Part shown: piece by piece, positions 1-9,174 of the stretch
Position numbering within the stretch: position 1 is the first letter of the stretch
Layout: each line of letters starts with the position of its first letter
Assembly (NCBI RefSeq): GCF_025562455.1
Contig: NZ_JAHPRO010000021.1
Coordinates: forward strand, 1-62,230
Direction of reading: 5' to 3'
Origin: Acinetobacter sp. WU_MDCI_Axc73
Lineage (GTDB): Bacteria > Pseudomonadota > Gammaproteobacteria > Pseudomonadales > Moraxellaceae
Length of the DNA stretch: 62,230 nucleotides
Notes under the pieces: generated by a model
Seen by the model: the letters and a program-made list of their open reading frames with translations, nothing else
The model's database searches: none
What the model was told of the DNA's origin: nothing
Program-made: the position numbers and the translations under genes

Positions 1-57
1 GGTGAAGGGGCGAAAGCATCCCTATCAGCGTTTGATTATATTATTCGTAATAGTTAA
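1..57 (+). CDS. ahpF: Alkyl hydroperoxide reductase subunit F, C-terminal end only
   Basis: The window opens inside a gene. Frame 1 reads GEGAKASLSAFDYIIRNS and then stops at TAA (55-57). This closely resembles the C-terminus of AhpF (E. coli AhpF ends in a GEGAKASLSAFDYLI-type segment), the flavoprotein that reduces the peroxiredoxin AhpC with NADH in the cytoplasm. Only 18 codons are visible. The family call rests on this short but characteristic tail and on the terminator that follows it. Confidence 0.72.
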   Translation, partial: GEGAKASLSAFDYIIRNS

Positions 58-88
58 AACGTGTTGTAAAAATCAGACTTGGTTTTAT

Positions 89-126
89 AGGCTTATCTAC
101 CCCTTAAGGATAAGCCTTTTTTTTTA
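89..126 (+). terminator. Rho-independent terminator after ahpF
   Basis: A 9-bp stem, AGGCTTATC paired with GATAAGCCT, is followed by a run of T residues. It lies 30 nt after the ahpF stop codon. Confidence 0.85.
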
Positions 127-236
127 TTGCATTTTTTAACATTTTAATTACAAATTATACTCGTCATCTGTTCATTCTTATGCGTACAATTTATTCATCC
201 AGCCATTTTGGATGCCATATTAAAAGGAAAGTTACA

Positions 237-581
237 ATGAATAAATTTATGATAATTCTTGGTCTTGCTGCGACTGTAGCGCTTGCGGGTTGTAACAAAG
301 ATAAAGCCCCAGAAACTGGAGCAACCACAGGTGAGCACATGGAAAATGCCGCAACTCAAGCAAGCCATGATGTTGAACATGCGACTTCTGACGCTGCTGC
401 AAAAATTGATGCGGCTACTGACAATGCAGTCGCGAAAATAGACGCTGCGGCAGATCATGCGGCGGCAACAACTGAACATGCTGCGGATAAAGCAGAAGCT
501 GCAACTCGTGATGCTGCTCACGATGCCGCTGCTTCAGTAGAAAAAACAGCACAAGACGTGAAAAAAGATACTCAACACTGA
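237..581 (+). CDS. Ala/Asp-rich putative lipoprotein with 11-residue-type repeats
   Basis: This is a 114-residue protein. The start at 237 is preferred over the upstream in-frame ATG at 180 because AAGGAAA lies 7 nt before it and a clean lipoprotein signal follows (hydrophobic stretch, lipobox LAGC, Cys near residue 18). The mature part is extremely rich in Ala, Asp, Glu, Lys and His. It repeats units such as KIDAATDNAVA and KIDAAADHAAA, plus EHAADKAEAATRDAA, a pattern typical of long amphipathic helices and of LEA-like or apolipophorin-like proteins. It is probably anchored in the outer membrane facing the periplasm. The function is unknown; a stress or envelope role is inference from the repeat type alone. 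Confidence 0.82.
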   Translation: MNKFMIILGLAATVALAGCNKDKAPETGATTGEHMENAATQASHDVEHATSDAAAKIDAATDNAVAKIDAAADHAAATTEHAADKAEAATRDAAHDAAASVEKTAQDVKKDTQH

Positions 582-594
582 TTGATCTTGATCA

Positions 595-686
595 AAAAAT
601 CCCACTTATCAAATGAATTGCACCGTTTGATTTAGACTTGACAAGTCCAAATTTCAAAGTGCAATTCATAAAGTGGGATTTTTTTA
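595..686. terminator. Long imperfect inverted repeat, bidirectional terminator between convergent genes
   Basis: The outer arms AAAAATCCCACTT and AAGTGGGATTTTT pair, and the adjoining GAATTGCAC pairs with GTGCAATTC. The loop contains a second small hairpin, GACTTG-A-CAAGTC. With A and T tracts outside, the structure can terminate both the lipoprotein gene and the convergent acetyltransferase gene. At about 90 nt it is longer than an ordinary terminator, so a miniature repeat origin is possible. Confidence 0.7.
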
Positions 687-1235
687 TTATGGAGAATTTA
701 TTTTATATAAAACATGCAACTGTAAAGGACTTTGCTCTGAAAGTTGAGGATGCTTAAATGTCGATTGAAAAGACATCCCTAAACGTTGCATGAGTTTTTC
801 TGAGGGTTTGTTCTGTATTGCAGTAAACGCGACTACCGCATCTAGCTTTAAATCAGTAAAAGCAAAGTTCAATGCTGCCTGCGCTGCTTCAAAAGCATAA
901 CCCTTTCCCCAATAATTTTTATCCAATCTCCACCCAATTTCAACACATGGCGAAAATTCAAATAAATCTGGTTGCGAATGTAAACCACAAAATCCAATAA
1001 AATGATGCGTCTCTTTTAATTCTATTGCCCAAAATCCCCAACCACGTTGTTCAATCAATTCAAATATTTTCAGTGCTAATGCATCACTTTCAGCACGAAT
1101 CAAGGGACTAGGAAAATATTTCATCACTTGTGGATCAGAATTAAGTATGAAGAAAGGTTCTAGATCAGTTTCAAGTTTCCATTGTCGTAAAATTAATCTT
1201 GGAGTTTCAATCGATCTTGATACATGAGTACTCAT
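687..1235 (-). CDS. GNAT family N-acetyltransferase (RimJ/RimL-like)
   Basis: This 182-residue single-domain protein opens with SIETPRLILRQWK, typical of the Acetyltransf_3 (RimJ/RimL) branch. Later come EIGWRLDKNYWGKGYAFEAAQ, which contains the acetyl-CoA pyrophosphate-binding pattern (here KGYAFEA), and NKPSEKLMQRLGM, the usual C-terminal motif. It should transfer acetyl from acetyl-CoA to an amino group of an unknown substrate. The ATG at 1235 is chosen because homologous N-termini begin just before the ETPRL motif; the longer frame to 1328 adds 31 unconserved residues. It is monocistronic and convergent with the lipoprotein gene. Confidence 0.85.
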   Translation of the reverse strand: MSTHVSRSIETPRLILRQWKLETDLEPFFILNSDPQVMKYFPSPLIRAESDALALKIFELIEQRGWGFWAIELKETHHFIGFCGLHSQPDLFEFSPCVEIGWRLDKNYWGKGYAFEAAQAALNFAFTDLKLDAVVAFTAIQNKPSEKLMQRLGMSFQSTFKHPQLSEQSPLQLHVLYKINSP

Positions 1236-1463
1236 TTTAGATTTCCAGCAAGTATTAGCATAAGATTTTCTTTGGCTTATATTGATAAATTTCTGAATCA
1301 AACCAATGGGCGCGCTGAGATTTAGCAAGTCTGCTTCAACACGTTTAGGCGATTTTGACTATCATTAAAGTGATTATTTTGCTCTAAACGAAGCCTTGAG
1401 TGATGAAGTATCTCGTTCCACACCGATCATCACTCCTGCTACGCTCTTAACCAATTTTCAGCA

Positions 1464-2240
1464 TTAAGCCTGTTCATCACGCTTAAATACCAATTCAGAC
1501 TCACTGGAATTATCAGCATCAAAATAATAACCATCACAATTAAATGCTTTTAAGTCCTGTGCTTTTTCCAGTTTATTTTCAATAATAAAGCGCGCCATTA
1601 AACCTCTGGCTTTTTTAGCATAAAAACTAATAACCTTGTATTTCCCATTTTTTTGATCGAGAAATACAGGTTTAATAATATGTGCATCAATCAGTTTTTC
1701 ATTGACCGATTTATAGTATTCATCTGAAGCAATATTCACTAGAATATCAGTTTTTGTATGTTCCAAATCTTTAATGATCAGTTTGGTAATTTGATCATCC
1801 CAGAACTCATACAAATTATGTCCACGCGGATTTTGTAATTTGGTTCCCATTTCCAGACGATATGGCATCATCAAATCTAATGGACGTAATAAACCATACA
1901 AACCTGACAACATACGCAGATGTGTCTGGCCAAATTCAATATCCGCCTGTTTTAAACTATACGCATCTAAGCCCGTATAAACATCACCTTTAAAGGCATA
2001 AATGGCTTGTCGTGCATTCGCAAGTGACAAATCAGGTGTCCAATCACGAAAACGATCTGCATTTAGAGTTGCGATCTTGTCACTTACACTCATTAAACTG
2101 GCAATTTGTGATGCTGATAGTTCACGACAAACCTCAATCAATTGTTCAGATTGATCTAATAATCTGGGTAAAGTGTGTTTATCTGTTGGTAATGTTGTTT
2201 CGTAGTCTAATGTCTTTGCTGGAGAAATGACTGAAAGCAT
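1464..2240 (-). CDS. yaaA: Peroxide stress protein YaaA (UPF0246/DUF328)
   Basis: This 258-residue cytoplasmic protein has the family's usual length. It begins [14 protein letters not shown] and contains [25 protein letters not shown], the conserved core of the family, plus a conserved [11 protein letters not shown] segment. In E. coli YaaA lowers free intracellular iron during hydrogen peroxide stress and belongs to the OxyR regulon; its biochemical mechanism is related to DNA-binding helix-hairpin-helix folds. The gene stands alone here with short intergenic gaps on both sides. No OxyR site was identified. Confidence 0.93.
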   Translation of the reverse strand: MLSVISPAKTLDYETTLPTDKHTLPRLLDQSEQLIEVCRELSASQIASLMSVSDKIATLNADRFRDWTPDLSLANARQAIYAFKGDVYTGLDAYSLKQADIEFGQTHLRMLSGLYGLLRPLDLMMPYRLEMGTKLQNPRGHNLYEFWDDQITKLIIKDLEHTKTDILVNIASDEYYKSVNEKLIDAHIIKPVFLDQKNGKYKVISFYAKKARGLMARFIIENKLEKAQDLKAFNCDGYYFDADNSSESELVFKRDEQA

Positions 2241-2422
2241 AAATACCTCAATAAACGTATGAATTAATAATAAGTTAGACTATAACACTTTAGATGGGAA
2301 TGCCAATTTAGGATTATGTTTGCCATGATCGTTTATACAAATATGAGTTGTCGCAAAGTAATTTACCAAATATCGATTCTGAATTAGTTACATTTTGCGC
2401 ATTCAGAATCGATCATATTTTC

Positions 2423-3886
2423 TTAGTTGATACTTTCTAAAGCAGCCACCAACAACTTCCAGCATTTTTCCACAGTATCTACTTTCACCCGCTCTCCAGG
2501 TGCATGTGCGCCTTGAATATCAGGCCCAAATGAAACCATTTGTAAATCAGGATAATGCTCAGCAATAATGCCACACTCCAAACCTGCATGTATCACTTTT
2601 AAATGCGGTTCAATATTAAAAACTGTCTGATAAGCCTGTTGTAGACATTTTAATGCCGCAGAATCAGGGTTAGGTGTCCAACCTGAAACCAGCGGTGTAA
2701 ACTCAGATGCGATACCAGCTTTATTAAAATGTGCTGCAATCTCCTGAGAAAAATGTTCAGCTTCAAGATTAGCCATTGAACGAACCATAATCAAAGCTTT
2801 GGCTTGTTGTTGGTTGAGTTGAACTACGCCAATATTATTCGAGGTTTCAACCACATTGTCTAAAACATCACTCATTCTTGCGACCCCATAAGGACAAGTT
2901 GCCAATGCACTTAACCACGAGGTTTGTTGTTGCGGATGAATCGCTTGTGTGACAGTTTGCTCTTTAAGTTCAATATCAATTTTTAAGCGATCATCAATCC
3001 CTTTTAATTTTTGTAGATATTGATTCTCATAGTTTTTGACATATTTTTTTAGAGCTTCAATGCGGCTCTCATCAATCAGAATCAAAGCCTTGGCTTCACG
3101 CGGAATGGCATTACGTGCACTGCCACCACTAAATTCAACTAAATAAGCATCCAACTCAAATAAATACTGATGCAAAAGTCCTGACAGGATCACATTAGCA
3201 TTACCACGCCCTAAATGAATATCAACGCCAGAATGTCCACCTTTTAACCCAGAAACTGAAATTTCAACCGTTTTTAATCCAGATCGAGGAGCCGCGATAT
3301 AGGTTAACTTTTGATGCACCTCGACATCTTGACTACCCGCACAACCCAAATAAAGCTCACCCCATTCTTCGGTATCAATATTAAATAACCATTTACTTTT
3401 AAGAACGTCCTTTTCAAGTAGTCTTGCACCACTCATACCAGCTTCTTCATCTACAGTGAGTAAAACCTCAATTGGACCATGAGAAATATCATCGGATTCC
3501 AGTATCGCTAGCGCCAGAGCAACACCAATGCCATTATCAGCGCCCAGAGTCGTGTCTTTGGCAATCAACCAACCATCTTCCAATATAGGTCGTATCGGGT
3601 CTTGCTCAAAGTTATGAGTCGTACCCGAATTAGCCTGCGTTACCATGTCCAAATGCCCTTGCAAAACCACACCTGTCACATGTTCTTTGCCATAGCTTGC
3701 AGCTTTACGAATAATCAGATTACCTATTTGATCGACATAGGTTTCCAAGCTTAATCGTTCAGCCCAAGCTTGCAGATGATCACGTAGTTTTTGTTCTTTT
3801 TTTGAGGGTCGAGGAATAGTGCATAAAGTCTGAAAATGTTTCCAGACCAAATTTGGAGCAAGTTTTGAAAAATCGACTTGTGACAT
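2423..3886 (-). CDS. pepD: Aminoacyl-histidine dipeptidase (M20 family, PepD)
   Basis: This 487-residue cytosolic zinc peptidase hydrolyses Xaa-His dipeptides such as carnosine. The metal-site motifs are visible in order: GHLDM (His78, Asp80), GADNGIG (Asp117, bridging metal), DEEAG (Glu147/148 region, catalytic base and ligand), DTEEWGELYLGCAG, and the C-terminal HAGLECGI with its conserved His and Glu. Length matches the family. A start at 3886 gives the typical MSQVDFSKLAPNLVWKHFQ opening. The gene is transcribed alone; the small gene upstream ends 82 nt before it and could be co-transcribed. Confidence 0.94.
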   Translation of the reverse strand: MSQVDFSKLAPNLVWKHFQTLCTIPRPSKKEQKLRDHLQAWAERLSLETYVDQIGNLIIRKAASYGKEHVTGVVLQGHLDMVTQANSGTTHNFEQDPIRPILEDGWLIAKDTTLGADNGIGVALALAILESDDISHGPIEVLLTVDEEAGMSGARLLEKDVLKSKWLFNIDTEEWGELYLGCAGSQDVEVHQKLTYIAAPRSGLKTVEISVSGLKGGHSGVDIHLGRGNANVILSGLLHQYLFELDAYLVEFSGGSARNAIPREAKALILIDESRIEALKKYVKNYENQYLQKLKGIDDRLKIDIELKEQTVTQAIHPQQQTSWLSALATCPYGVARMSDVLDNVVETSNNIGVVQLNQQQAKALIMVRSMANLEAEHFSQEIAAHFNKAGIASEFTPLVSGWTPNPDSAALKCLQQAYQTVFNIEPHLKVIHAGLECGIIAEHYPDLQMVSFGPDIQGAHAPGERVKVDTVEKCWKLLVAALESIN

Positions 3887-3968
3887 GTAAATTGAACTCT
3901 GGAAAATGGCTTTTGGTATTTAAAAATATACACCGCAACATCTCCCAGAGATACTGATAATTGTTGTG

Positions 3969-4349
3969 TTAGTTTTTCCACTCAAATGCAGTAAAAGTCT
4001 GATCAGACTTCAAACTATTTTCAACGGCCTGTGCCAATTGACGAATCACACTCTGAGTTTCTATTTTTTCAAACCAGTCTTGTTCTTCTTTGGGGTTAGC
4101 CGTGATTTCACATATCAATTGTCCATCATCATTTTTTTGAGTACAGGTTACGGATAAAGGAAGCTGATAATTTTCTATATTCACTTCAACTTTTTGATGC
4201 TCATGGGCAATATGCTGGGCATCAAAGCCATACTCCCCTAGTTGTTTAAATAAAAGTGCAGCCACATATTCCTGTGTAATACGACATTCATTTAGCTCAT
4301 GACCCTCATAGTGATGAGGACAATTCGCAATAAACTGTAGTTTTCTCAT
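3969..4349 (-). CDS. Hypothetical protein, 126 aa
   Basis: The start at 4349 (MRKLQFIANCPHHYEGHELN) is preferred to the track of codons reaching 4391, because the extra 14 residues are low quality. No signal peptide or transmembrane segment is visible, so it is probably cytoplasmic. The protein is acidic with two Cys in the N-terminal third (NCPHHYEG, ELNEC) and one pair later. I do not recognise a family. It lies between pepD and the tyrA-aroA fusion on the same strand, separated by 82 and 129 nt. Confidence 0.72.
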   Translation of the reverse strand: MRKLQFIANCPHHYEGHELNECRITQEYVAALLFKQLGEYGFDAQHIAHEHQKVEVNIENYQLPLSVTCTQKNDDGQLICEITANPKEEQDWFEKIETQSVIRQLAQAVENSLKSDQTFTAFEWKN

Positions 4350-4478
4350 GTTGCGCACCCTGCACTTATAGTTATTACTGCCGTTTAGCATAAAGCAATA
4401 AACAGATGGCAGCCAAGCCGAAACTCAGCCGCTGTGTCACTTTTATGTTAAACAGCATAGCGCAATTTAGCTGTTAAA

Positions 4479-6752
4479 TTATTGGCTGACCTGAATGGTT
4501 AAACCCGCACGATTTGCCAACTCGGTAAATGTTGGGAAACTCGTCGCGACCGTTTCAGTACCCATAATTTTAATTTCATCAGAAGTGCGTAAACCTGCCA
4601 TACTAAAACTCATGGCAATGCGATGATCATGATGCGATTCAATTTCACCACCTGTGAAAATAGCAGACCAGTCACCTGACTTCCCTTTCCCTTCGATAAT
4701 AATTCCATCATTGGTCGGTGTGCAGTCAATACCCATAATTTTTAAGCCATCTGCCATAACTTGGATACGATCTGATTCTTTCACTCGCAATTCAGCCGCA
4801 CCCGTTAAGATCGTTTGACCTTCTGCACACGCCGCTGCAATAAATAAAGCAGGAAATTCATCAATCGCTAGTGGCACTTGATCTTCAGGCATATGAATAC
4901 CTTTTAGTGTACGTGTACCCTTAATATGAATGTCTGCAATGGGTTCACCGCCTGCGATACGTTCATTTTCCACAGTCAGGTCAGCGCCCATCTGTTTTAA
5001 AATCTCAATCACACCTGTACGGGTAGGATTAATTCCAACTGCTTCAAGGATAACATCTGAACCTTCCGTAATAGCAGCGCCCACCATAAAGAATGCCGCA
5101 GATGAAATATCGGATGGCACTTGAATATTGGTACCAAGTAATTTACCACCACCCATCAGAGAAATCTGATTACCTTCAGTTTTCACTTCATAGCCAAACG
5201 CACGAAGCATACGCTCGGTATGGTCACGGGTAGGTTCAGGTTCAGTCACTGAAGTTTCACCTTCAGCCCATAAACCTGCCAATAAAATACCTGATTTGAC
5301 TTGTGCAGAAGCCATCGGTAGATCGTAGTGAATACCTTTTAATGGTTGGCTACCCGTAATGCTCACAGGTGGTGTCCCTTTTTCGCCTGTGGTCTGAATT
5401 TGAGCACCCATTTCACGAAGCGGCTTGGCAATACGTTCCATCGGACGTTTAGAAAGTGATGCATCGCCTGTCATCACAGAGTCAAATTTTTGTGCAGAAA
5501 GCATGCCCGAGAGTAAACGCATACTAGTGCCTGAGTTTCCCATGTATAAAGCACCCGCAGGAGCTTTTAGCCCCTGCATCCCTACACCGTGAATGGTCAC
5601 TTCCCCATTTTTAGGCCCTTCAATGCTGACACCCATATCTCGAAAAGCCTGCAAAGTTGCTAACGCATCTTCGCCTTCTAAAAAACCAGTAACATGAGTA
5701 GTACCTTCCGCAATCGCACCAAACATAATGGAGCGATGTGATACAGATTTGTCACCCGGAACGGTAAATTTACCTTGAAATGATTTTTTTCCCGGTAGAA
5801 TACTAAATTGCTGTGTCACCTTATTTTTCTCCATAAACGGTTTTTGGGCTAGCATATGATTAAAATGTTGACGCGCAGCCTGAGCATGCCCAAGCAGTCC
5901 CATCAGTGCATGCGAATCTTCACTTTCAATCAGTTGTCGCAGTTGCGCGAGTTGTTGTTCAAAACCATCAACAGCCTTGAGTATCGCAGTTTTATTGGCA
6001 AAAAAGATGTCATGCCACATTTGTGGGTCACTGGCCGCAATCCGTGAGAAATCCCGAAAACCTCCCGCCGCATAACGAAAAATATCCAGATTGTCTTCGC
6101 GATTGGCCAATTGTTCTACCAGATTGAACGCCATCAAGTGCGGTAAATGACTGGTATGAGCTAATACTTCGTCATGCTTTTCCACATCCATGCAAATCAC
6201 TTCAGCCTTGGCAGCAGACCACAATTCAATTAACTTTTCAATCGCCCAATCTGCGCTGCTTGGAAGTGGCGTTAAAATCACTTTATGATTGGCAAATAAA
6301 TCGACTTTACCTGCATGCACACCCGTATGCTCACTGCCTGCAATCGGATGACCTGGCACAAAACCTGCAGGTAAATCCTCACCATATACAGCCTTAGCAG
6401 CCGCAACGACATTGCCTTTTGTACTACCAACATCCGTTAAAATTGCATGATCATTTAAGTAAGGTTTAATTTGTTGCAAAATCTTTTGTGTGGCACGGAC
6501 AGGCAAAGCCAATATGACCAAATCTGCATCTTGCACGGCCTCGATTGGATTTTGATAACCGACATCAATTAAACCTAAGGTTTTGGCATCATCCAGTGTT
6601 TTCTGCGAACGGGTCGAAGCAACCACTGTTTTTGCTAAATGTTCAGCCTGTATCACTCGTGCCAGACTCGAACCAATCAGGCCTAGTCCAATAAATGCGA
6701 CTTTATGAAATAACGGTTGTGGTGTCATATGTAGATCTAAATCCATAAGCAA
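4479..6752 (-). CDS. tyrA-aroA: Bifunctional prephenate dehydrogenase / EPSP synthase (TyrA-AroA fusion)
   Basis: This 757-residue fusion joins two steps of aromatic amino acid synthesis. Residues about 15-310 are a TyrA domain with the NAD-binding GLGLIGSSLA, DVGSTKG and GHPIAGSEHTG motifs, and oxidise prephenate to 4-hydroxyphenylpyruvate. Residues about 320-757 are AroA (5-enolpyruvylshikimate-3-phosphate synthase), with PGDKSVSHRS, GNSGTSMRL, KESDR and HHDHRIAMS. The order and fusion are known from Acinetobacter and some relatives. The gene starts 47 nt after the pheA stop, so both are probably one operon. The N-terminal residues MLMDLDLH could be trimmed to Met9 with little effect. Confidence 0.95.
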   Translation of the reverse strand: MLMDLDLHMTPQPLFHKVAFIGLGLIGSSLARVIQAEHLAKTVVASTRSQKTLDDAKTLGLIDVGYQNPIEAVQDADLVILALPVRATQKILQQIKPYLNDHAILTDVGSTKGNVVAAAKAVYGEDLPAGFVPGHPIAGSEHTGVHAGKVDLFANHKVILTPLPSSADWAIEKLIELWSAAKAEVICMDVEKHDEVLAHTSHLPHLMAFNLVEQLANREDNLDIFRYAAGGFRDFSRIAASDPQMWHDIFFANKTAILKAVDGFEQQLAQLRQLIESEDSHALMGLLGHAQAARQHFNHMLAQKPFMEKNKVTQQFSILPGKKSFQGKFTVPGDKSVSHRSIMFGAIAEGTTHVTGFLEGEDALATLQAFRDMGVSIEGPKNGEVTIHGVGMQGLKAPAGALYMGNSGTSMRLLSGMLSAQKFDSVMTGDASLSKRPMERIAKPLREMGAQIQTTGEKGTPPVSITGSQPLKGIHYDLPMASAQVKSGILLAGLWAEGETSVTEPEPTRDHTERMLRAFGYEVKTEGNQISLMGGGKLLGTNIQVPSDISSAAFFMVGAAITEGSDVILEAVGINPTRTGVIEILKQMGADLTVENERIAGGEPIADIHIKGTRTLKGIHMPEDQVPLAIDEFPALFIAAACAEGQTILTGAAELRVKESDRIQVMADGLKIMGIDCTPTNDGIIIEGKGKSGDWSAIFTGGEIESHHDHRIAMSFSMAGLRTSDEIKIMGTETVATSFPTFTELANRAGLTIQVSQ

Positions 6753-6799
6753 TATTTAAAGGACAATGTCATCTCTGTATTATGAAAATCAAGACAGAA

Positions 6800-7909
6800 C
6801 TACAATACAGCTGCTGGATAAGAACCAAGTACACGCAACTCTTTAACAGTTGGTCGGATGTCATTTAATGCTGCTGTGACATTTTCCTGATCAATATGTC
6901 CTTCTAAATCGATAAAGAACACATAAGCCCATTTTTCAGGTAAAGCAGGACGTGTTTCAATACTGGTCAAACTGATACCATGTTCTGCAAACGGCGCTAA
7001 AATATCCAGTAAAGCACCTGCACGGTCATGGGCAGAAATCAAAAGTGAGGTTTTATCATTGCCACTTTGTGGAATTTTCTCACGACCGATGACTAAGAAA
7101 CGTGTGGTATTTTCTGGGTTGTCTTCGATATTACTATGTAAAATTTCAAGATTATAAAGTGATGCTGCAAGATCAGAAGCTATCGCTGCTGAGTGCCATT
7201 CGTTGCGAATACGACGAGCAGCTTCTGCATTTGAGTTTAATGCGACCCGCTCCACCCCTGGATAATGCGCATCTAACCATTGACGACACTGCGCTAAAGT
7301 TTGTTGATGTGCATAAATTTGTTTGATGCTGTCTTTACGGGTATTTTCAGAAACTAAAAACTGATGATGAATGCGCAGTTCGACTTCTCCAATCACATTC
7401 AGTTGCGAAGTTTTAAAGCAGTCCAATGTGTGATTAACAATCCCTTCAGAGGAGTTTTCAACAGGAACCACGCCATAATGCGCACTTCCAGCTTCAACTT
7501 CACGAAATACTTCATCAATCGTCGGTAATGGACGCACGATCGCATCTTTACCAAAATGTTTCAGTACCGCAGACTGGGTAAAAGTTCCTTCTGGACCTAA
7601 AAAGGCAATACTTTGTGGGGCTTCTAACGCCAAACAAGCTGACATGATTTCACGAAATAATCGTGCCATGGTGGTATCAGATAAAGGGCCTTTATTACGC
7701 TCCATGACTCTACGTAGAACTTGTGCTTCACGTTCCGGTCGATAAAACAACGGCGCGTCTTCGGCTGCAAATTTTGCTTTAGCGACCGCTTCAGCCAGAC
7801 TTGCACGACGATTAATGAGTTCCTGAATCTGTTGGTCAACAGAATCGATATCATTACGAATTTGTTGTAAATCGAGAGAAGTTGACGAGTTCTGATCATC
7901 ATGGATCAT
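6800..7909 (-). CDS. pheA: Chorismate mutase / prephenate dehydratase (P-protein)
   Basis: This 369-residue cytosolic enzyme has three modules. An AroQ chorismate mutase helical domain (about residues 12-95) contains LDLQQIRNDIDSVDQQIQEL. A prephenate dehydratase domain starts at IAFLGPEGTFTQSAV and carries the catalytic TTRFLVIG. The ACT regulatory domain (DKTSLLISAHDRAGALLDI, SIETRP) is the usual phenylalanine feedback site. The start at 7909 is favoured by an AGAGG-type ribosome site upstream; the frame extends to 7960 without support. It is first gene of the pheA > tyrA-aroA unit. Confidence 0.95.
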   Translation of the reverse strand: MIHDDQNSSTSLDLQQIRNDIDSVDQQIQELINRRASLAEAVAKAKFAAEDAPLFYRPEREAQVLRRVMERNKGPLSDTTMARLFREIMSACLALEAPQSIAFLGPEGTFTQSAVLKHFGKDAIVRPLPTIDEVFREVEAGSAHYGVVPVENSSEGIVNHTLDCFKTSQLNVIGEVELRIHHQFLVSENTRKDSIKQIYAHQQTLAQCRQWLDAHYPGVERVALNSNAEAARRIRNEWHSAAIASDLAASLYNLEILHSNIEDNPENTTRFLVIGREKIPQSGNDKTSLLISAHDRAGALLDILAPFAEHGISLTSIETRPALPEKWAYVFFIDLEGHIDQENVTAALNDIRPTVKELRVLGSYPAAVL

Positions 7910-8077
7910 TGTAATGCAGCCTCTGCAAATGGTTTGCGACAGTATATCAAGACTTGTCATGTTTGCTATAGCAATCGAGATCAGTCAATTGGATAAAATC
8001 CTCATTTTCACTTCACATCTTTGTTATTTATGTTTTAATATCTCTTATTAAGAATTAATCTCATTTGATCGCCTATT

Positions 8078-9028
8078 ATGCTAAAACCTTTCCTCTACAG
8101 CCTTCTTGCCATTTCACTGAGTGGATTAAGCTCATTGGCGTGTGCACAAAACAGCAATAATTTCCCCCTTCAAACAACATCGAGCGAAAGTCCTCGATTG
8201 GATTTACAACGTAAAGGCACCACCCAACAATTCACTATGAAATCAAAATACACCCCTAATGAATATTTCATTCAGGTGTATATTCCCTATACCCCAGCTC
8301 CGAAATCAGGCTATCCCGTTTTGTATATGCTAGATGGTAATGCAGTATTTAATAGTGCCAGTAGCATTGCCCAGTCGCTTGGAGGGGGTTCAGATAAAAT
8401 GGGACTCGATCCCATTGTGATTGTAACAATTGGCTACCCAAGTGAAACCCAGTTCTCAGGTCAGCAACGCGCGCTTGACTATACGCCCTTGCCTAAAAAC
8501 GATCCGCAAAAAGACGAACGATACCAATACGGTGGTGCAAATAATTTTCTGAAATTTATTCAAAATGAATTGAAACCGCGAATCCAGCAAGGAATCCAGA
8601 TAAATACTCAACAACAAACCTTATTTGGACATTCATTTGGTGGTTTATTTACGCTCAATACTTTGTTCAATTACCCACAAAGCTTTAATCGTTATATTGC
8701 TGCTAGCCCCTCTTTATGGTTTGATCAAAATGTATTGAGCAAAGAGCTACAGCAATTCAAAGATAAAAAAACTGAGTTTAAAACGCCAATTTTAGTGATG
8801 ACCACTGTGGGAACTGCTGAAGGACGTGGACGTCCACCTAGAGGTTCTCAACCATCCAGTTCTAATTTCTTTGAAGATTTTAAAACATTAAGATCAGCTC
8901 AACTCTACTATTGGCATTTTAACCATCCTTCTGAGCAGCATATTACTAATATGTATGCCAGTCTTCCTAAAGCGATTTTATTTGCTGCATGTAACAGCAC
9001 TGAAAATTGTGAAAAACTATTTGATTAA
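8078..9028 (+). CDS. Secreted alpha/beta hydrolase, siderophore-esterase-like
   Basis: This 316-residue protein has a signal peptide (MLKPFLYSLLAISLSGLSSLACA, cleavage near residue 23), so it is periplasmic or exported. The body matches the putative esterase (Esterase_PHB/EsteraseD, BesA/IroE-like) group: an EYFIQVYIPYTPAPKSGYPVLYMLDGNAVF opening, a nucleophile elbow GHSFGG (Ser about residue 189), and a late SEQHITNM His region that would complete the triad. Relatives hydrolyse trilactone siderophores or other esters. No siderophore genes adjoin it, so the substrate is open. It lies alone between pheA (divergent) and a DJ-1-like gene. Confidence 0.82.
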   Translation: MLKPFLYSLLAISLSGLSSLACAQNSNNFPLQTTSSESPRLDLQRKGTTQQFTMKSKYTPNEYFIQVYIPYTPAPKSGYPVLYMLDGNAVFNSASSIAQSLGGGSDKMGLDPIVIVTIGYPSETQFSGQQRALDYTPLPKNDPQKDERYQYGGANNFLKFIQNELKPRIQQGIQINTQQQTLFGHSFGGLFTLNTLFNYPQSFNRYIAASPSLWFDQNVLSKELQQFKDKKTEFKTPILVMTTVGTAEGRGRPPRGSQPSSSNFFEDFKTLRSAQLYYWHFNHPSEQHITNMYASLPKAILFAACNSTENCEKLFD

Positions 9029-9174
9029 AATTAAATCTTTTTAGAATCAATTCCTTTGGTCATAGAATTACAATTGATGACGTTTTCACCACAAAGCATC
9101 AATGTTGTTTTTTTGATCAAGCCGTATTGTAATAAATTCCTATAAAAACCTTCCTAAAAAAAGGGAGTATAGAG

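Noticed and set aside
195..521. 108-codon minus-strand frame opposite the Ala-rich lipoprotein
   Set aside because: It is Cys- and Ser-rich shadow of the repetitive Ala/Asp codons; the plus strand has signal peptide and ribosome site.
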